DNA of 64,000 nucleotides from Dehalogenimonas sp. 4OHTPN. Lineage in GTDB: Bacteria > Chloroflexota > Dehalococcoidia > Dehalococcoidales > Dehalococcoidaceae. Of this stretch, positions 15,027 through 23,670 are shown one piece after another; the first letter of the stretch is position 1, and every line of letters begins with the position of its first letter. The notes below the pieces were generated by a model. That model was not told where the DNA came from. It saw only the letters and a list, made by a program, of their open reading frames with translations, and did no database searches. The DNA lies in assembly GCF_040448695.1 (NCBI RefSeq), contig NZ_CP159307.1:1054001-1118000 (forward strand), read 5' to 3'. The position numbers and the translations under genes were made by a program.

Positions 15027-15692
15027 TTGAGTGAAGAAATGTTTCGGTGTGTAAGAATAGTTCCCGCAATTCTGACTGATGATCCTCAAGTACTTAGGGT
15101 AATGGCGAAGCAGTTAAAAGGCGCCGTTGACTGGGCTCAGGTTGATATTATGGATGGTGAATTTGTGCCCTCCAGGAGCATCGGCTGGCGAGACGTAAAA
15201 TCGGTTAAACTGCCTTTCGACTGGGAAGCCCACCTAATGGTCAATGAACCGGAAACGTATTTTTCTGGATTTAGATCAGCAGGTGCTCGACGTGTTATTT
15301 TCCATTTTGAAGCAAGCAAAAATCCATATGCGGTGATTGACATCGCCCGTAAACTTGGGTTGGAAGTGGGTATTGCTCTTAATCCCGAAACTCCGGTTTC
15401 GATGGCCACCGGGCTGTTGCCCCTGATCGATAGTATTCTTATCATGTCGGTCATTCCCGGCTTTTACGGCTCGAAATTTATCCCGGAATGTCTGGACAAA
15501 GCTGGAGAGATCAGGGCGCTGGCGCCGAATATTTCAATCGGCATCGACGGAGGCATTAAAGAAGCTAATATCGTAGAAGTGGCTCTAAGCGGGGTGGACG
15601 ACATTTGCGTCGGTTCGGGCATATTCTTGAGCGGCGATCCTGCGGCCAATCAGCGGCGGCTGCAAGGTATTGTTGATGCCGCCTTGGCTTGA
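15027..15692 (+). CDS. rpe: Ribulose-phosphate 3-epimerase
   Basis: A 221-residue TIM-barrel epimerase interconverting ribulose 5-phosphate and xylulose 5-phosphate. Family motifs are VPAILTDDP at the start, VDIMDGEFVPSRS (metal Asp), EAHLMV (metal His), the VIPGFYGSKF loop and GIDGGIKEAN with the catalytic Asp. TTG 15027 or ATG 15039 are both possible starts, and neither has a strong ribosome-binding site. It converges on rpiB and tkt, so three non-oxidative pentose phosphate enzymes sit together. Confidence 0.9.
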   Translation: MSEEMFRCVRIVPAILTDDPQVLRVMAKQLKGAVDWAQVDIMDGEFVPSRSIGWRDVKSVKLPFDWEAHLMVNEPETYFSGFRSAGARRVIFHFEASKNPYAVIDIARKLGLEVGIALNPETPVSMATGLLPLIDSILIMSVIPGFYGSKFIPECLDKAGEIRALAPNISIGIDGGIKEANIVEVALSGVDDICVGSGIFLSGDPAANQRRLQGIVDAALA

Positions 15693-15702
15693 AGCGAACC
15701 CT

Positions 15703-16167
15703 TTACCGGTTAAGGAGGGCCCGCCGTTCAATTTCCGTAATTTTGTCGAGACGACGGCGATACCTAGGTTCGTCGATGAATTCCGCGCCGAGAAACGCTC
15801 GGGTCAGTTCCAGGGCAAGCGAAAGACCCAGGACTCTGGCGCCAAGGCATAAAACATTCATATCATCATGTTCCACCGACTGGTGGGCAGAGTAAGTGTC
15901 GTGGCATACAGAAGCGCGGATGCCAGGGATTTTATTAGCCGTGATGCAGGCGCCGGCTCCGGATCCGCATATCAAAAGACCCCTCCGGGCATTGCCGGCA
16001 TTAATTTCCCGGGCAATTTTTTCGGCATAATCCGGATAGTCGTCATCAGGTTGAAAATCACACGCACCGAGATCAATGATGCGGTGGCCTTCACTTCGCA
16101 ATAACGGTACTAGGGCTTGTTTCAGAGCGAAACCGCCATGATCGGCGGCGACAGCGAGGTTAACCAC
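15703..16167 (-). CDS. rpiB: Ribose-5-phosphate isomerase B
   Basis: A 154-residue RpiB/LacA-type isomerase of ribose 5-phosphate and ribulose 5-phosphate. It shows [10 protein letters not shown], the [13 protein letters not shown] phosphate/active-site loop, and [24 protein letters not shown] near the end. GTG 16167 is preferred because GGAG lies six bases upstream. A TTG at 16179 is in frame but has no site. The start overlaps the tkt stop by eight bases, so the two genes are translationally coupled. Confidence 0.92.
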   Translation of the reverse strand: MVNLAVAADHGGFALKQALVPLLRSEGHRIIDLGACDFQPDDDYPDYAEKIAREINAGNARRGLLICGSGAGACITANKIPGIRASVCHDTYSAHQSVEHDDMNVLCLGARVLGLSLALELTRAFLGAEFIDEPRYRRRLDKITEIERRALLNR

Positions 16168-18172
16168 CCATTTCTCCAATCAGAGTCCGCGCCGCCTTGG
16201 CAATGTGCTGGGCGGTGAATCCAAGTTTTTCTAACAATACATTTCCAGGAGCGGAAGCCCCGAACCGGTCGAGACCAATGATAACGCCGCGGCAACCGAC
16301 ATAGCGTTCCCAACCTAGAGAACGTCCAGCCTCCACGCTCACTCGCCGCCAGATTTCTGGCGGCAACACTTGATCACGGTAAGCCTGCGGTTGGGCTTCG
16401 AATACCTCCCAGGATGGCAAAGATACGACCCGGCTGGTGATACCTTCACCCTGGAGGATTTTGGCTGCGGCGAGGGCGAGGTGCACCTCGGAACCGGTAG
16501 CGATAAAGATAATCTTAGGATTGTAGTCAGCCTGCCACAGAATATAACCACCGCGCCGGGTTAGCGTCGCTGCCCCCATCTCCGTTCGGTCAAAAATCGG
16601 CAACTTCTGGCGGGTGAGGACTAGGGCGGTCGGTCCGTTCCGCCGCCCTAGAGCCATTTCCCAAGCGAAGGCGGTTTCCGCGGCGTCTGCAGGCCGGATT
16701 GTTACTAGATGCGGCACGGAACGCAGGCCAGCCAAGTGTTCGACCGGCTGGTGCGTCGGTCCGTCCTCGCCCAGACCGATTGAATCATGCGTAAAAACAT
16801 ACACCACATTGAGTTCCTGTATGGCCGCCAGACGCACTGAGGGGCGCATGTAGTCATAAAACACGAGGAATGTGGCTCCGTAAGGAATTATTCCTCCGTG
16901 AAGCGCCAGGCCGTTTAAGACTGCCCCCATGGCGTGTTCCCGGACCCCGAATTGAAGATTGCGGGCGGTAGGATTGGAGGCGCCGAAGAAACTCTCGAAT
17001 TCCAGAACTGTTTTGGTGGATGGCGCTAGGTCGGCCGAACCCCCCAGGAGGTTTTCAATGCGTTTGCCGACCAGGTTTAGGATCTTGCCGGAAGCTTCGC
17101 GGGTGGCTATCGGTTTCTCCGATGGATTGAACATGTTTTCCAAACCGTCGTTCCAACCATGCGGCAGGTTTCCTGCCAGAAAATTCTGGAACTGCGCTGC
17201 TTCAACCGGGAATACAGCCGAGTATCGGTTCATAAGGCGCTGCCATTCTGACAGGCGGGCTTTCCCGATGGCTCTGGCGGACATGCTGGCAAGGACTTCG
17301 GCTGGAATTTTAAATGGCTCAAGATGGGAACACCCCAGACACTCTTTAGCGGCGGAAAGTTCAGCGTCTCCCAGAGGCTCACCGTGAGCCGCGCCGGTAC
17401 CAGCCCGGGTAGGAGCGCCGTAACCGATGATAGTGCGGCAAATAATCAGTTTGGGTCTTGTGGTATCACTTCGAGCCTCTTTTAAAGCGGTATCCACCGC
17501 TTCGGGGTCCATTCCGTCGATCGGTCCGATAACATGCCAGCCGTAGGCTCTAAAACGGGCACCTACGTCTTCGTTGAAATAATTAGCGGTATCTCCTTCG
17601 ATCGTGATTTTATTATCATCATACAGGTAGATCAGTTTGCCCAATCCCAGGGTGCCTGCCAGAGACGCTGACTCCGAAGCAACTCCCTCCATGAGGTCGC
17701 CGTCAGAGCAAATAGCATAAGTGTAATGATCAACAATGCTGTACCCCGGTTTGTTGAATCGCGCCGCCGCCCACTTCTCCGCGATTGCCATGCCTACTCC
17801 ATTGCCGAAGCCCTGGCCCAGCGGCCCGGTGGTGGCTTCAACCCCGGGTGTCAGCCCATGTTCCGGGTGCCCTGGTGTTTTTGACCCCCATTGGCGAAAG
17901 CTCTGGAGATCATCAATCGACAGATCATATCCGGTAAGGTACAGCAAAGAATAAAGAAGAGCCGAGGCATGCCCGGCTGACAGCACAAAACGGTCACGGT
18001 CACACCATGATGGGTCGGCTGGATTATGCTTCAGATGTTTTTGCCATAGGGTGTAAGCCATCGCGGCGGCGCCCATTGGCGCCCCCGGATGGCCTGAGGC
18101 AGCTTTTTGCACCATGTCAGCCGATAAAAACCGGATTACGTTGATGGAAAGTATATCGAGGTTGCTGTTCAT
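16160..18172 (-). CDS. tkt: Transketolase
   Basis: A full-length 670-residue transketolase. The TPP domain contains [25 protein letters not shown] and GDGDLMEG-like [13 protein letters not shown]. The pyrimidine domain has [13 protein letters not shown] and [20 protein letters not shown]. The C-terminal domain carries IATGSEV. It transfers two-carbon units between sugar phosphates. ATG 18172 has AAGGA five bases upstream. It is the first gene of a tkt-rpiB pair. Confidence 0.96.
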   Translation of the reverse strand: MNSNLDILSINVIRFLSADMVQKAASGHPGAPMGAAAMAYTLWQKHLKHNPADPSWCDRDRFVLSAGHASALLYSLLYLTGYDLSIDDLQSFRQWGSKTPGHPEHGLTPGVEATTGPLGQGFGNGVGMAIAEKWAAARFNKPGYSIVDHYTYAICSDGDLMEGVASESASLAGTLGLGKLIYLYDDNKITIEGDTANYFNEDVGARFRAYGWHVIGPIDGMDPEAVDTALKEARSDTTRPKLIICRTIIGYGAPTRAGTGAAHGEPLGDAELSAAKECLGCSHLEPFKIPAEVLASMSARAIGKARLSEWQRLMNRYSAVFPVEAAQFQNFLAGNLPHGWNDGLENMFNPSEKPIATREASGKILNLVGKRIENLLGGSADLAPSTKTVLEFESFFGASNPTARNLQFGVREHAMGAVLNGLALHGGIIPYGATFLVFYDYMRPSVRLAAIQELNVVYVFTHDSIGLGEDGPTHQPVEHLAGLRSVPHLVTIRPADAAETAFAWEMALGRRNGPTALVLTRQKLPIFDRTEMGAATLTRRGGYILWQADYNPKIIFIATGSEVHLALAAAKILQGEGITSRVVSLPSWEVFEAQPQAYRDQVLPPEIWRRVSVEAGRSLGWERYVGCRGVIIGLDRFGASAPGNVLLEKLGFTAQHIAKAARTLIGEMGG

Positions 18173-18196
18173 CAAAATCCTTCGCTTATTCTTGGC

Positions 18197-18847
18197 TTAA
18201 ATCGGGCTGGCGATTCCATCCGGGTTGTGCTTATCCATCATAGCGGTATATTGGGGCAATAGGATTTGTTTGTACAAATCTTCCAGCTTAGTTAATAGCC
18301 GCTCCGGCATAGTGTCATAAATAACGGTCGCTCCGGTTTCTTTCTCGACCATCCGTATTATCTCAGCTAGGTGTTCCGAAATGCCACCGGTCCCCAGCAG
18401 CACGCCGATAATCTTCCCTTCATCGTATGCAATGGCGAATTCGCCCAGCGTGCCGGAACGGCCGCCTGCAAAGATCACCACATCGCAAGAGCGGATGTTT
18501 TCAATCTCCCGCCCCATCAACCCGCTGCCTGTAAACACTATCGCCCGGTAGCCGCGAGTGGGTGAAGCGTACCTGGTGACATGCTCTTCAAGGTTAAGCG
18601 CCGGAGAGATGCCTACGACAATTCCGCCGGTTTCAAAAGCGCCAAGCACTGTTTCGTGAGGTATTCCAGGTGAGGCGCCAGTGATCAAGACGTACCCTCT
18701 CCGAGCGATGCAGCGTCCGAGTTCCTTCATCTTTTCTTTGGTGGAGTCGGGGATTATACCTCCGGCCGAACCCATGATCCCGACGGTCATGACCGGGAAA
18801 GGGAATTTGTTGGTGTCAAGACGCCCAGTGCATTCGGTGATATCCAT
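18197..18847 (-). CDS. LOG-family (TIGR00725-like) nucleotide-binding protein
   Basis: A 216-residue Rossmann-like protein of the LOG/lysine decarboxylase-like superfamily. It shows VGIMGSAGG near the start and FAGGRSGTLGEFAIA, the counterpart of the PGGxGTxxE phosphate-binding motif. Some relatives release the base from nucleoside monophosphates; the bacterial role of this branch is unknown. ATG 18847 is preceded by AGGAAA at a good distance. A 28-codon upstream extension is in frame but has no ribosome-binding site. It lies 24 bases before tkt on the same strand. Confidence 0.8.
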   Translation of the reverse strand: MDITECTGRLDTNKFPFPVMTVGIMGSAGGIIPDSTKEKMKELGRCIARRGYVLITGASPGIPHETVLGAFETGGIVVGISPALNLEEHVTRYASPTRGYRAIVFTGSGLMGREIENIRSCDVVIFAGGRSGTLGEFAIAYDEGKIIGVLLGTGGISEHLAEIIRMVEKETGATVIYDTMPERLLTKLEDLYKQILLPQYTAMMDKHNPDGIASPI

Positions 18848-19052
18848 TCGTTTCCTGTAGTAAATTATTTGACCACATTCTACCGAAAAACCAGCCGTCT
18901 TAGCCAATAATGACCCGAGCTGGATTATCAAGTTAGACTTTGAAGAAGCGGAATAATCGAGCTACAAATAGCTTGAGTGCGGAATTATGCGCGATAAATA
19001 TTTATAATTGGTTAAGATTCTCCTAGAAACCTATGAATAATTGTAGACGCGG
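18848..19052. other. Intergenic stretch between the LOG gene and the hsp20 promoter
   Basis: About 205 bases, AT-rich towards the right. No ORF, repeat or stem-loop that I can support. It should hold the promoter of the LOG-tkt-rpiB set, but I could not pick a convincing box pair. Confidence 0.4.
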
Positions 19053-19081
19053 TTGTCTAAAACAACACTTTTTGGTAAAAA
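19053..19081 (+). promoter_or_regulatory. Promoter of hsp20
   Basis: TTGTCT, 17 bases and TAAAAA lie immediately before the CIRCE element, so the predicted transcription start falls inside the operator. That is the normal arrangement for HrcA-repressed heat-shock genes. Confidence 0.55.
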
Positions 19082-19085
19082 TAAA

Positions 19086-19112
19086 TTAGCAATCAAACAG
19101 CGAGATTGCTAA
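19086..19112. promoter_or_regulatory. CIRCE-type HrcA operator upstream of hsp20
   Basis: TTAGCAATC, nine bases, GATTGCTAA: a perfect nine-base inverted repeat with nine-base spacing. It differs from the classical TTAGCACTC-N9-GAGTGCTAA at one symmetrical position. It lies 46 bases before the hsp20 ATG. HrcA would repress here and release under heat or unfolded-protein stress. No hrcA gene is in the window. Confidence 0.85.
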
Positions 19113-19157
19113 TCTGAATCTAAGGCGTATTATACAAATGCCGTAAGGAGGAACAAG

Positions 19158-19631
19158 ATGGTAATGCAGAGATGGGATCCCGCACGTGAGATGAGACAGT
19201 TGGAGAATACCTTTGACAGGTTTTGGCGTGGCTTTGGCAGGGGATGGCCGGCGGCGACCGAGCAGTGGATGATCCCGGTTGACGTCATTCAAAGGGAAGA
19301 TGAACTCGAGGTCAAAGCGTCATTACCCGGAGTCGATCCTGAAAAGATCGATGTTTCGATTGAGGATAATGTATTGACTATTCAGGCTGAGAGTTCGACC
19401 GAATCCGAGACAAAAGAACACGGGTACCTTGTCAGGGAGCGGTCATTTGGGAGTTTCTACCGTGCGCTGAGCCTTCCTGAATCAATTGACCCGAACAAAG
19501 TGGTTTCGAAATATCAAGATGGAGTCCTGTCAGTCGTCATGCCTAAGGCCGAGGAGAAAAAGAAAAAGCAGATAAAGGTATCCACGACTTCCGCCAAGAC
19601 AATCGAATCGACAGGAACAGCAAAGAAGTAG
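19158..19631 (+). CDS. Small heat shock protein, Hsp20/alpha-crystallin family
   Basis: A 157-residue chaperone holding unfolded proteins. The alpha-crystallin domain spans about residues 40-135, with the strand DELEVKASLPGVDPEKIDVS and the conserved DGVLSVVMPKAE near its end. The usual C-terminal IxI-type motif appears as QIKVS. ATG 19158 follows AAGGAGG. Regulation by HrcA through the CIRCE element upstream is very likely. It is monocistronic and ends in a strong terminator. Confidence 0.94.
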   Translation: MVMQRWDPAREMRQLENTFDRFWRGFGRGWPAATEQWMIPVDVIQREDELEVKASLPGVDPEKIDVSIEDNVLTIQAESSTESETKEHGYLVRERSFGSFYRALSLPESIDPNKVVSKYQDGVLSVVMPKAEEKKKKQIKVSTTSAKTIESTGTAKK

Positions 19632-19642
19632 CTTTTAAGTCC

Positions 19643-19686
19643 AATAAACAGAGAGGGGGCTGTTATCAGCCCCCTCTCTGTTTATT
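19643..19686. terminator. Bidirectional terminator between hsp20 and the HD-GYP regulator
   Basis: A perfect 20-bp stem with a four-base loop (TTAT). The core is GAGAGGGGGCTG / CAGCCCCCTCTC, flanked by A-rich and T-rich arms, so it can stop transcription from both sides. Its right arm reaches the stop codon of the convergent gene. Confidence 0.93.
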
Positions 19687-20716
19687 AATTATTCGTAGCT
19701 TCAGCGATGACACGTCGAGCTTTAATAAAAGCTTCGACGACAGAAGGATCGAACTGGCTTCCTGAACACCTGGTTATTTCACTGACAGCGAAATCCAGAC
19801 TATTGGCGATCCGATATGGTCGTTCTGATGTCATGGCGTCAAAGGTATCTGCCAGCGCCAGAATGCGGGCACCAAGGGGGATACCGGTAGCGGCCAGACC
19901 ATCGGGGTATCCACCGCCGTCCCAACGTTCGTGGTGATTGCGTACCATTGCCAATATAGATGTGTCTTCAACCACCGGGGCGAGGATATGTTCACCGATA
20001 GCAGGGTGCTTTTCCATCTCAATCCTCTCCTCAGACGAGAGGACCCCAGGTTTGTGAAGGATAGTCCCGTCAATGCCGATTTTCCCGATATCATGAACCA
20101 TGCCGGCAAGGCGCAGGCTTTCGAGCTGTTCATGTCCCAACTCGAGTTCGATGCCGATGCCTACTGCTATTTCAGAAACCCGTTGGGAATGCCCGGCGGT
20201 GTAACCGTCTTTGGCATCAAGGGCGTGGGCGAGCGCCGTGATTGCGTTGAAGAAAGAAGCCCTGATTTTTTCGGCTTGCTGCTCGACCTTGGTTTCAAGA
20301 TGCTGGCGATACTCACGGTTTTCTAATTGAAGCCGCCGTTTATCCAACGCCCGCCAAATAGAAAACGTTACCTCGTCAAGCTTGAAGGGCTTGGTTAGAT
20401 AATCATATGCTCCCTGCTTCATGCACTCTATGGCGGTGGCTGTCTCGTTTAACGCGGTGGCGATGATCACAGCGGTATCAGGATAATTGGCTCTCACTTC
20501 GGCAAGCAGATCCATACCGCTTTTACCAGGCATTTTCATATCGGAAACGACAAGAGCGATTTCTCTATTTGCGCTAAGAACGTTCAGGGCATCGTCGACG
20601 CTTCCGGCTTCAGAGCAACCATAACCGTCGTTGGCCAGCTTCTGGTGGAGCAGACGCCGTACGATTTGTTCGTCGTCAACGATCAGTATAGTTTCTTTAC
20701 TACTTACCTGATTCAT
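19685..20716 (-). CDS. Response regulator with HD-GYP output domain (probable c-di-GMP phosphodiesterase)
   Basis: 343 residues. The receiver domain (1-120) has the acidic pair DD14-15, phospho-acceptor Asp59 (VSDMKMPG) and Lys109 (TKPF). A coiled-coil linker (about 130-155) follows, then an HD-GYP domain (160-335) with HSQRVSE, VHDIGKIG, HHERWDGGGYPDGL and DTFDAMTSERPYR. All metal-binding motifs are intact, so hydrolysis of cyclic di-GMP (or a related dinucleotide) is likely. It overlaps the end of the upstream receiver gene by 17 bases. No cognate kinase is adjacent. Confidence 0.92.
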   Translation of the reverse strand: MNQVSSKETILIVDDEQIVRRLLHQKLANDGYGCSEAGSVDDALNVLSANREIALVVSDMKMPGKSGMDLLAEVRANYPDTAVIIATALNETATAIECMKQGAYDYLTKPFKLDEVTFSIWRALDKRRLQLENREYRQHLETKVEQQAEKIRASFFNAITALAHALDAKDGYTAGHSQRVSEIAVGIGIELELGHEQLESLRLAGMVHDIGKIGIDGTILHKPGVLSSEERIEMEKHPAIGEHILAPVVEDTSILAMVRNHHERWDGGGYPDGLAATGIPLGARILALADTFDAMTSERPYRIANSLDFAVSEITRCSGSQFDPSVVEAFIKARRVIAEATNN

Positions 20717-21131
20717 AAGGCAGTTGTCCCAACACTGAAGTGACGATCTCGATCAGTTCATTCGGCGCGAATGGTTTAGGCAGACTGGGGCGCCCGGATG
20801 TCTGGATGAATCGGGCGGTGTCGCTGGAGATAACGTCGCCGGTAGTTAAGATAACGCCTGGAACTTGTTCCGGGCGTTTCACTTGGATCCACTTGAAGAG
20901 TTCTTCCCCACTAATCTGAGGCGTACGGATGTCCAGCAGGCAGATATCGTATTCATTTGATACAAGTAATGACTGAGCTGCCTGACCGTCAACAGCAACT
21001 GTTACTTTGAAACCTCGGCCGGTAAGAACTCTCTGGCATGCCATGCCGATTGCTGGCTCATCCTCGACCAGAAGTACGTGAACATTTCGTTTGTGATCTA
21101 GGACTTTCACTTGAGGTTCAGACAAGTACAA
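20700..21131 (-). CDS. Single-domain response regulator (CheY-like)
   Basis: A 143-residue receiver domain with no output. It has the acidic pocket VEDE (about 22-25), phospho-acceptor Asp67 (LLDIRTP) and Lys119 (LPKPF). It resembles the receiver at the C-terminus of the hybrid kinase at 62450, including a LP-KPF motif. It is first in a two-gene unit with the HD-GYP regulator and may act as a phosphate relay or sink for it, which is inference. Confidence 0.88.
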   Translation of the reverse strand: MYLSEPQVKVLDHKRNVHVLLVEDEPAIGMACQRVLTGRGFKVTVAVDGQAAQSLLVSNEYDICLLDIRTPQISGEELFKWIQVKRPEQVPGVILTTGDVISSDTARFIQTSGRPSLPKPFAPNELIEIVTSVLGQLPYESGK

Positions 21132-21258
21132 CCGCCTCCGATGGCACTGATCTTACCTGATATCGAATATTAATTAAGAAAGTGCTTAACAGTAACACAT
21201 AGATAACATAAATATCAACAAAAGAGTGATGGTAATTTAGTACTGGCTGCCAAACAGG

Positions 21259-23670
21259 TTAATCAACCCTGAAACCCAGGAGGCCTCCCAGGTGATTATG
21301 GATGCTGTCGCCAGCGCCAAACGGACTTTTTTGATTACTCACTCTTGCAGATCCTGAAATAATCGCAAACCACGCGTTCTGCACGCGCCAGAGGTTTAAA
21401 TCAAGACCGGAGGCTTTGGCGATTTTAAGGAGGCCTTCAGCTTTATCAAGAGCCTCTTTGTCGTTAGGATTATTAGTGTAAGCAATCGTTAGTTGTTCCA
21501 GCCGGGAAGTAAAATAGAAAGAGACTGATTGTTCGTCTATCGGTAATTCCCAAAGATCCATCTCGTCAAGTGTGGATTGTATTGTTTTGAGATTGGGCCG
21601 TTTTTTCCCGAGTTCACCTTGGAGTTCGCGGTTAAGAATGAAAGCCGCGGAGACACTGAGATGAGGCGGTATTGGTTGTCCCAGATCGGAAATAAACCTG
21701 GCCGTGTCACGGTACTCGTTGAATAGGCGGCGATGAGCTTTTTCGGCTTTCTGGAGGGTGACTGCAACAACGTTTTCGATGACCGCGGCTTTTTCGTCAC
21801 CAAACAATTCAGCCAGTCCATATGTAGAACAGGGGAAGTGCTTGGTCAACGTTGAAAGACGGAGAGAGCAATCAGCTTCAGATGCGCCGGGTAAAAATTC
21901 GCCGTTTAGATCAGCCAAATTCGCGGTCGAGGTAGAATCATCGGCCACGCCGGCATATATCTCGCGCACACCCCACGCATAAGCGGCGTAACGTAAACGG
22001 CATGACTCGCCGGTTACTGTGGAGGTAACTTCAATTCGCCCCGTTGCAGTTTTTAACATACCAGAGGCTGACTTTGTTATATTAATAACGTTGACTCGGA
22101 AAATGTAATAAGTTGATTGACGGGTTTGTTTCGAAAACAATCCGTTGATTATGAAATTCGCTCCAACTCTTTTTAGATCGGTTTGCAGAGGCCGCACTTG
22201 TTGTTCGAAGATGTCTTTACCGCTTCCTAAAGCGGGCACATTGCTACGGGCACCAGCCAGTAATTCAAGGAATCGGGATTCAGGGGATTCACCGTTAACC
22301 TCAGCGGCATACTGTAAAGCCACTGCTGCCTGTTTTAGTACTAGCAACGATTCAAGCCCGCCGATATCATCAAAGAACCAACCACAGCTTGTGAAGGCTG
22401 ACTGAATTCTCCGTTCCATTTCGAGCAGCTTTAAAACCGTGATTTTTTCAGAAGAGGTCAAAGGCCGAAACGCCCAACGGTTTAGAAAGCGACTGGTGTT
22501 TTGTTTGGACCGATTACTGAACACCTCGATATAGTCATCCCGTGCTGCCCGGGGGTTCTGCAGCAAACGGGAAGTCTCCTTTTCATAAACACCGCCAAGT
22601 TGGTCCCTCAGCAGGTCCATGGCGCGGCGCAGTGGAGACCGCCAATCCTGGTTCCATCCCGGATGTTGGCCGGTGCTGCAGCAGCAGCCGCTGCGCCAGC
22701 GTTCTACACCATGGCTGCAGCTCCATGCTGAGTTCTCCTGTATCTCGACCTCATGGTCCGGCGGGAAAAGGGATAGATACTCTCCTGGAGTGGTAACATG
22801 GACATCGGCTTTGTGTAATTGGTCGAAGGCCTGCGCCAGTGCCATTTCGCCGAATTTGTGGTGATGTCCGAACGTTTCTCCATCCGTTGCGATGATCACC
22901 AGGTTCTTACCTTCGGTTGGGACGTAGGATTCGAGAATACGGCCGGCTAATGAGTCGCCGTTATGAAGCAGCCCCTGAAAAGCCACGCCGCGGGATAAAC
23001 TTTCGTGGTAAAAGAACAAGGTGATGTTTTTGCCCGCTGGAAGGCGGCAGGTGTAAGCACGGGCGGTATCGAAATCACTCCCGGCTTTGATCCATGTCCC
23101 TCCGGGAGGTCTGAACCTCACTGCTTGATGAGGGCTGAGAATGGTAAATTTGATATTGTGGTCCGCCATGATCTCAAGAGTCTCAAGGTCCACCGCTGTC
23201 TCGGGCAACCACATTCCCTCCGGTTGGCGGCCGAAACGGTGGTGGAAATCGGCGATGCCCCAGACTACCTGGGTTTGTTTATCCTGGCGGCTGGCCAGCG
23301 GCATGATGATATGATTGTAAGCTTGAGCCAACGCCGGGCCGTGACCGGAATAAACAGTGATATTTTCTCGGTCAGAGGAGATAATGGACGCGTAAACTTC
23401 AGGCTGGTTTTTCTCCATCCATGATAGCAGCGTCGGCCCGAAATCAAAGCTGAGGCGGGAATAATTATTTACAATGGCGACTATTCGCCTTTTTTCGTCA
23501 AGGATACGAGCCGCCAGGTTGGCTGCATAGCATTCATCGGTGATCCGCTGGTTCCAATCATGGTAGGGAGCCGCTGATATTTCTGGTTCAATAACTTCCA
23601 GCCATGGATTTTCCCGAGGCGGTTGGTAAAAATGACCGTGAATTATGACGTATCTCTTCGTTTCAGTCAT
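21259..23670 (-). CDS. Glycoside hydrolase family 57 protein with DUF3536
   Basis: An 803-residue GH57-type protein. The N-terminal barrel (about 1-300) has the family opening VIIHGHFYQPPRENPW, the putative nucleophile region GMWLPETAVD and the second acid region ATDGETFGHHH. DUF3536 fills the C-terminal half. These proteins are linked with alpha-glucan metabolism but their substrate is not firmly known. ATG 23670 is chosen because GGGAG lies five bases upstream. It overlaps the malQ stop by eight bases. A 19-codon extension lies wholly within malQ and is rejected. Confidence 0.88.
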   Translation of the reverse strand: MTETKRYVIIHGHFYQPPRENPWLEVIEPEISAAPYHDWNQRITDECYAANLAARILDEKRRIVAIVNNYSRLSFDFGPTLLSWMEKNQPEVYASIISSDRENITVYSGHGPALAQAYNHIIMPLASRQDKQTQVVWGIADFHHRFGRQPEGMWLPETAVDLETLEIMADHNIKFTILSPHQAVRFRPPGGTWIKAGSDFDTARAYTCRLPAGKNITLFFYHESLSRGVAFQGLLHNGDSLAGRILESYVPTEGKNLVIIATDGETFGHHHKFGEMALAQAFDQLHKADVHVTTPGEYLSLFPPDHEVEIQENSAWSCSHGVERWRSGCCCSTGQHPGWNQDWRSPLRRAMDLLRDQLGGVYEKETSRLLQNPRAARDDYIEVFSNRSKQNTSRFLNRWAFRPLTSSEKITVLKLLEMERRIQSAFTSCGWFFDDIGGLESLLVLKQAAVALQYAAEVNGESPESRFLELLAGARSNVPALGSGKDIFEQQVRPLQTDLKRVGANFIINGLFSKQTRQSTYYIFRVNVINITKSASGMLKTATGRIEVTSTVTGESCRLRYAAYAWGVREIYAGVADDSTSTANLADLNGEFLPGASEADCSLRLSTLTKHFPCSTYGLAELFGDEKAAVIENVVAVTLQKAEKAHRRLFNEYRDTARFISDLGQPIPPHLSVSAAFILNRELQGELGKKRPNLKTIQSTLDEMDLWELPIDEQSVSFYFTSRLEQLTIAYTNNPNDKEALDKAEGLLKIAKASGLDLNLWRVQNAWFAIISGSARVSNQKSPFGAGDSIHNHLGGLLGFRVD

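Noticed and set aside
22501-22864. Several plus-strand ORFs antisense to the GH57 gene
   Set aside because: They are shadows of the GH57 coding frame, with low-complexity Ala/Ser runs and no ribosome-binding sites.
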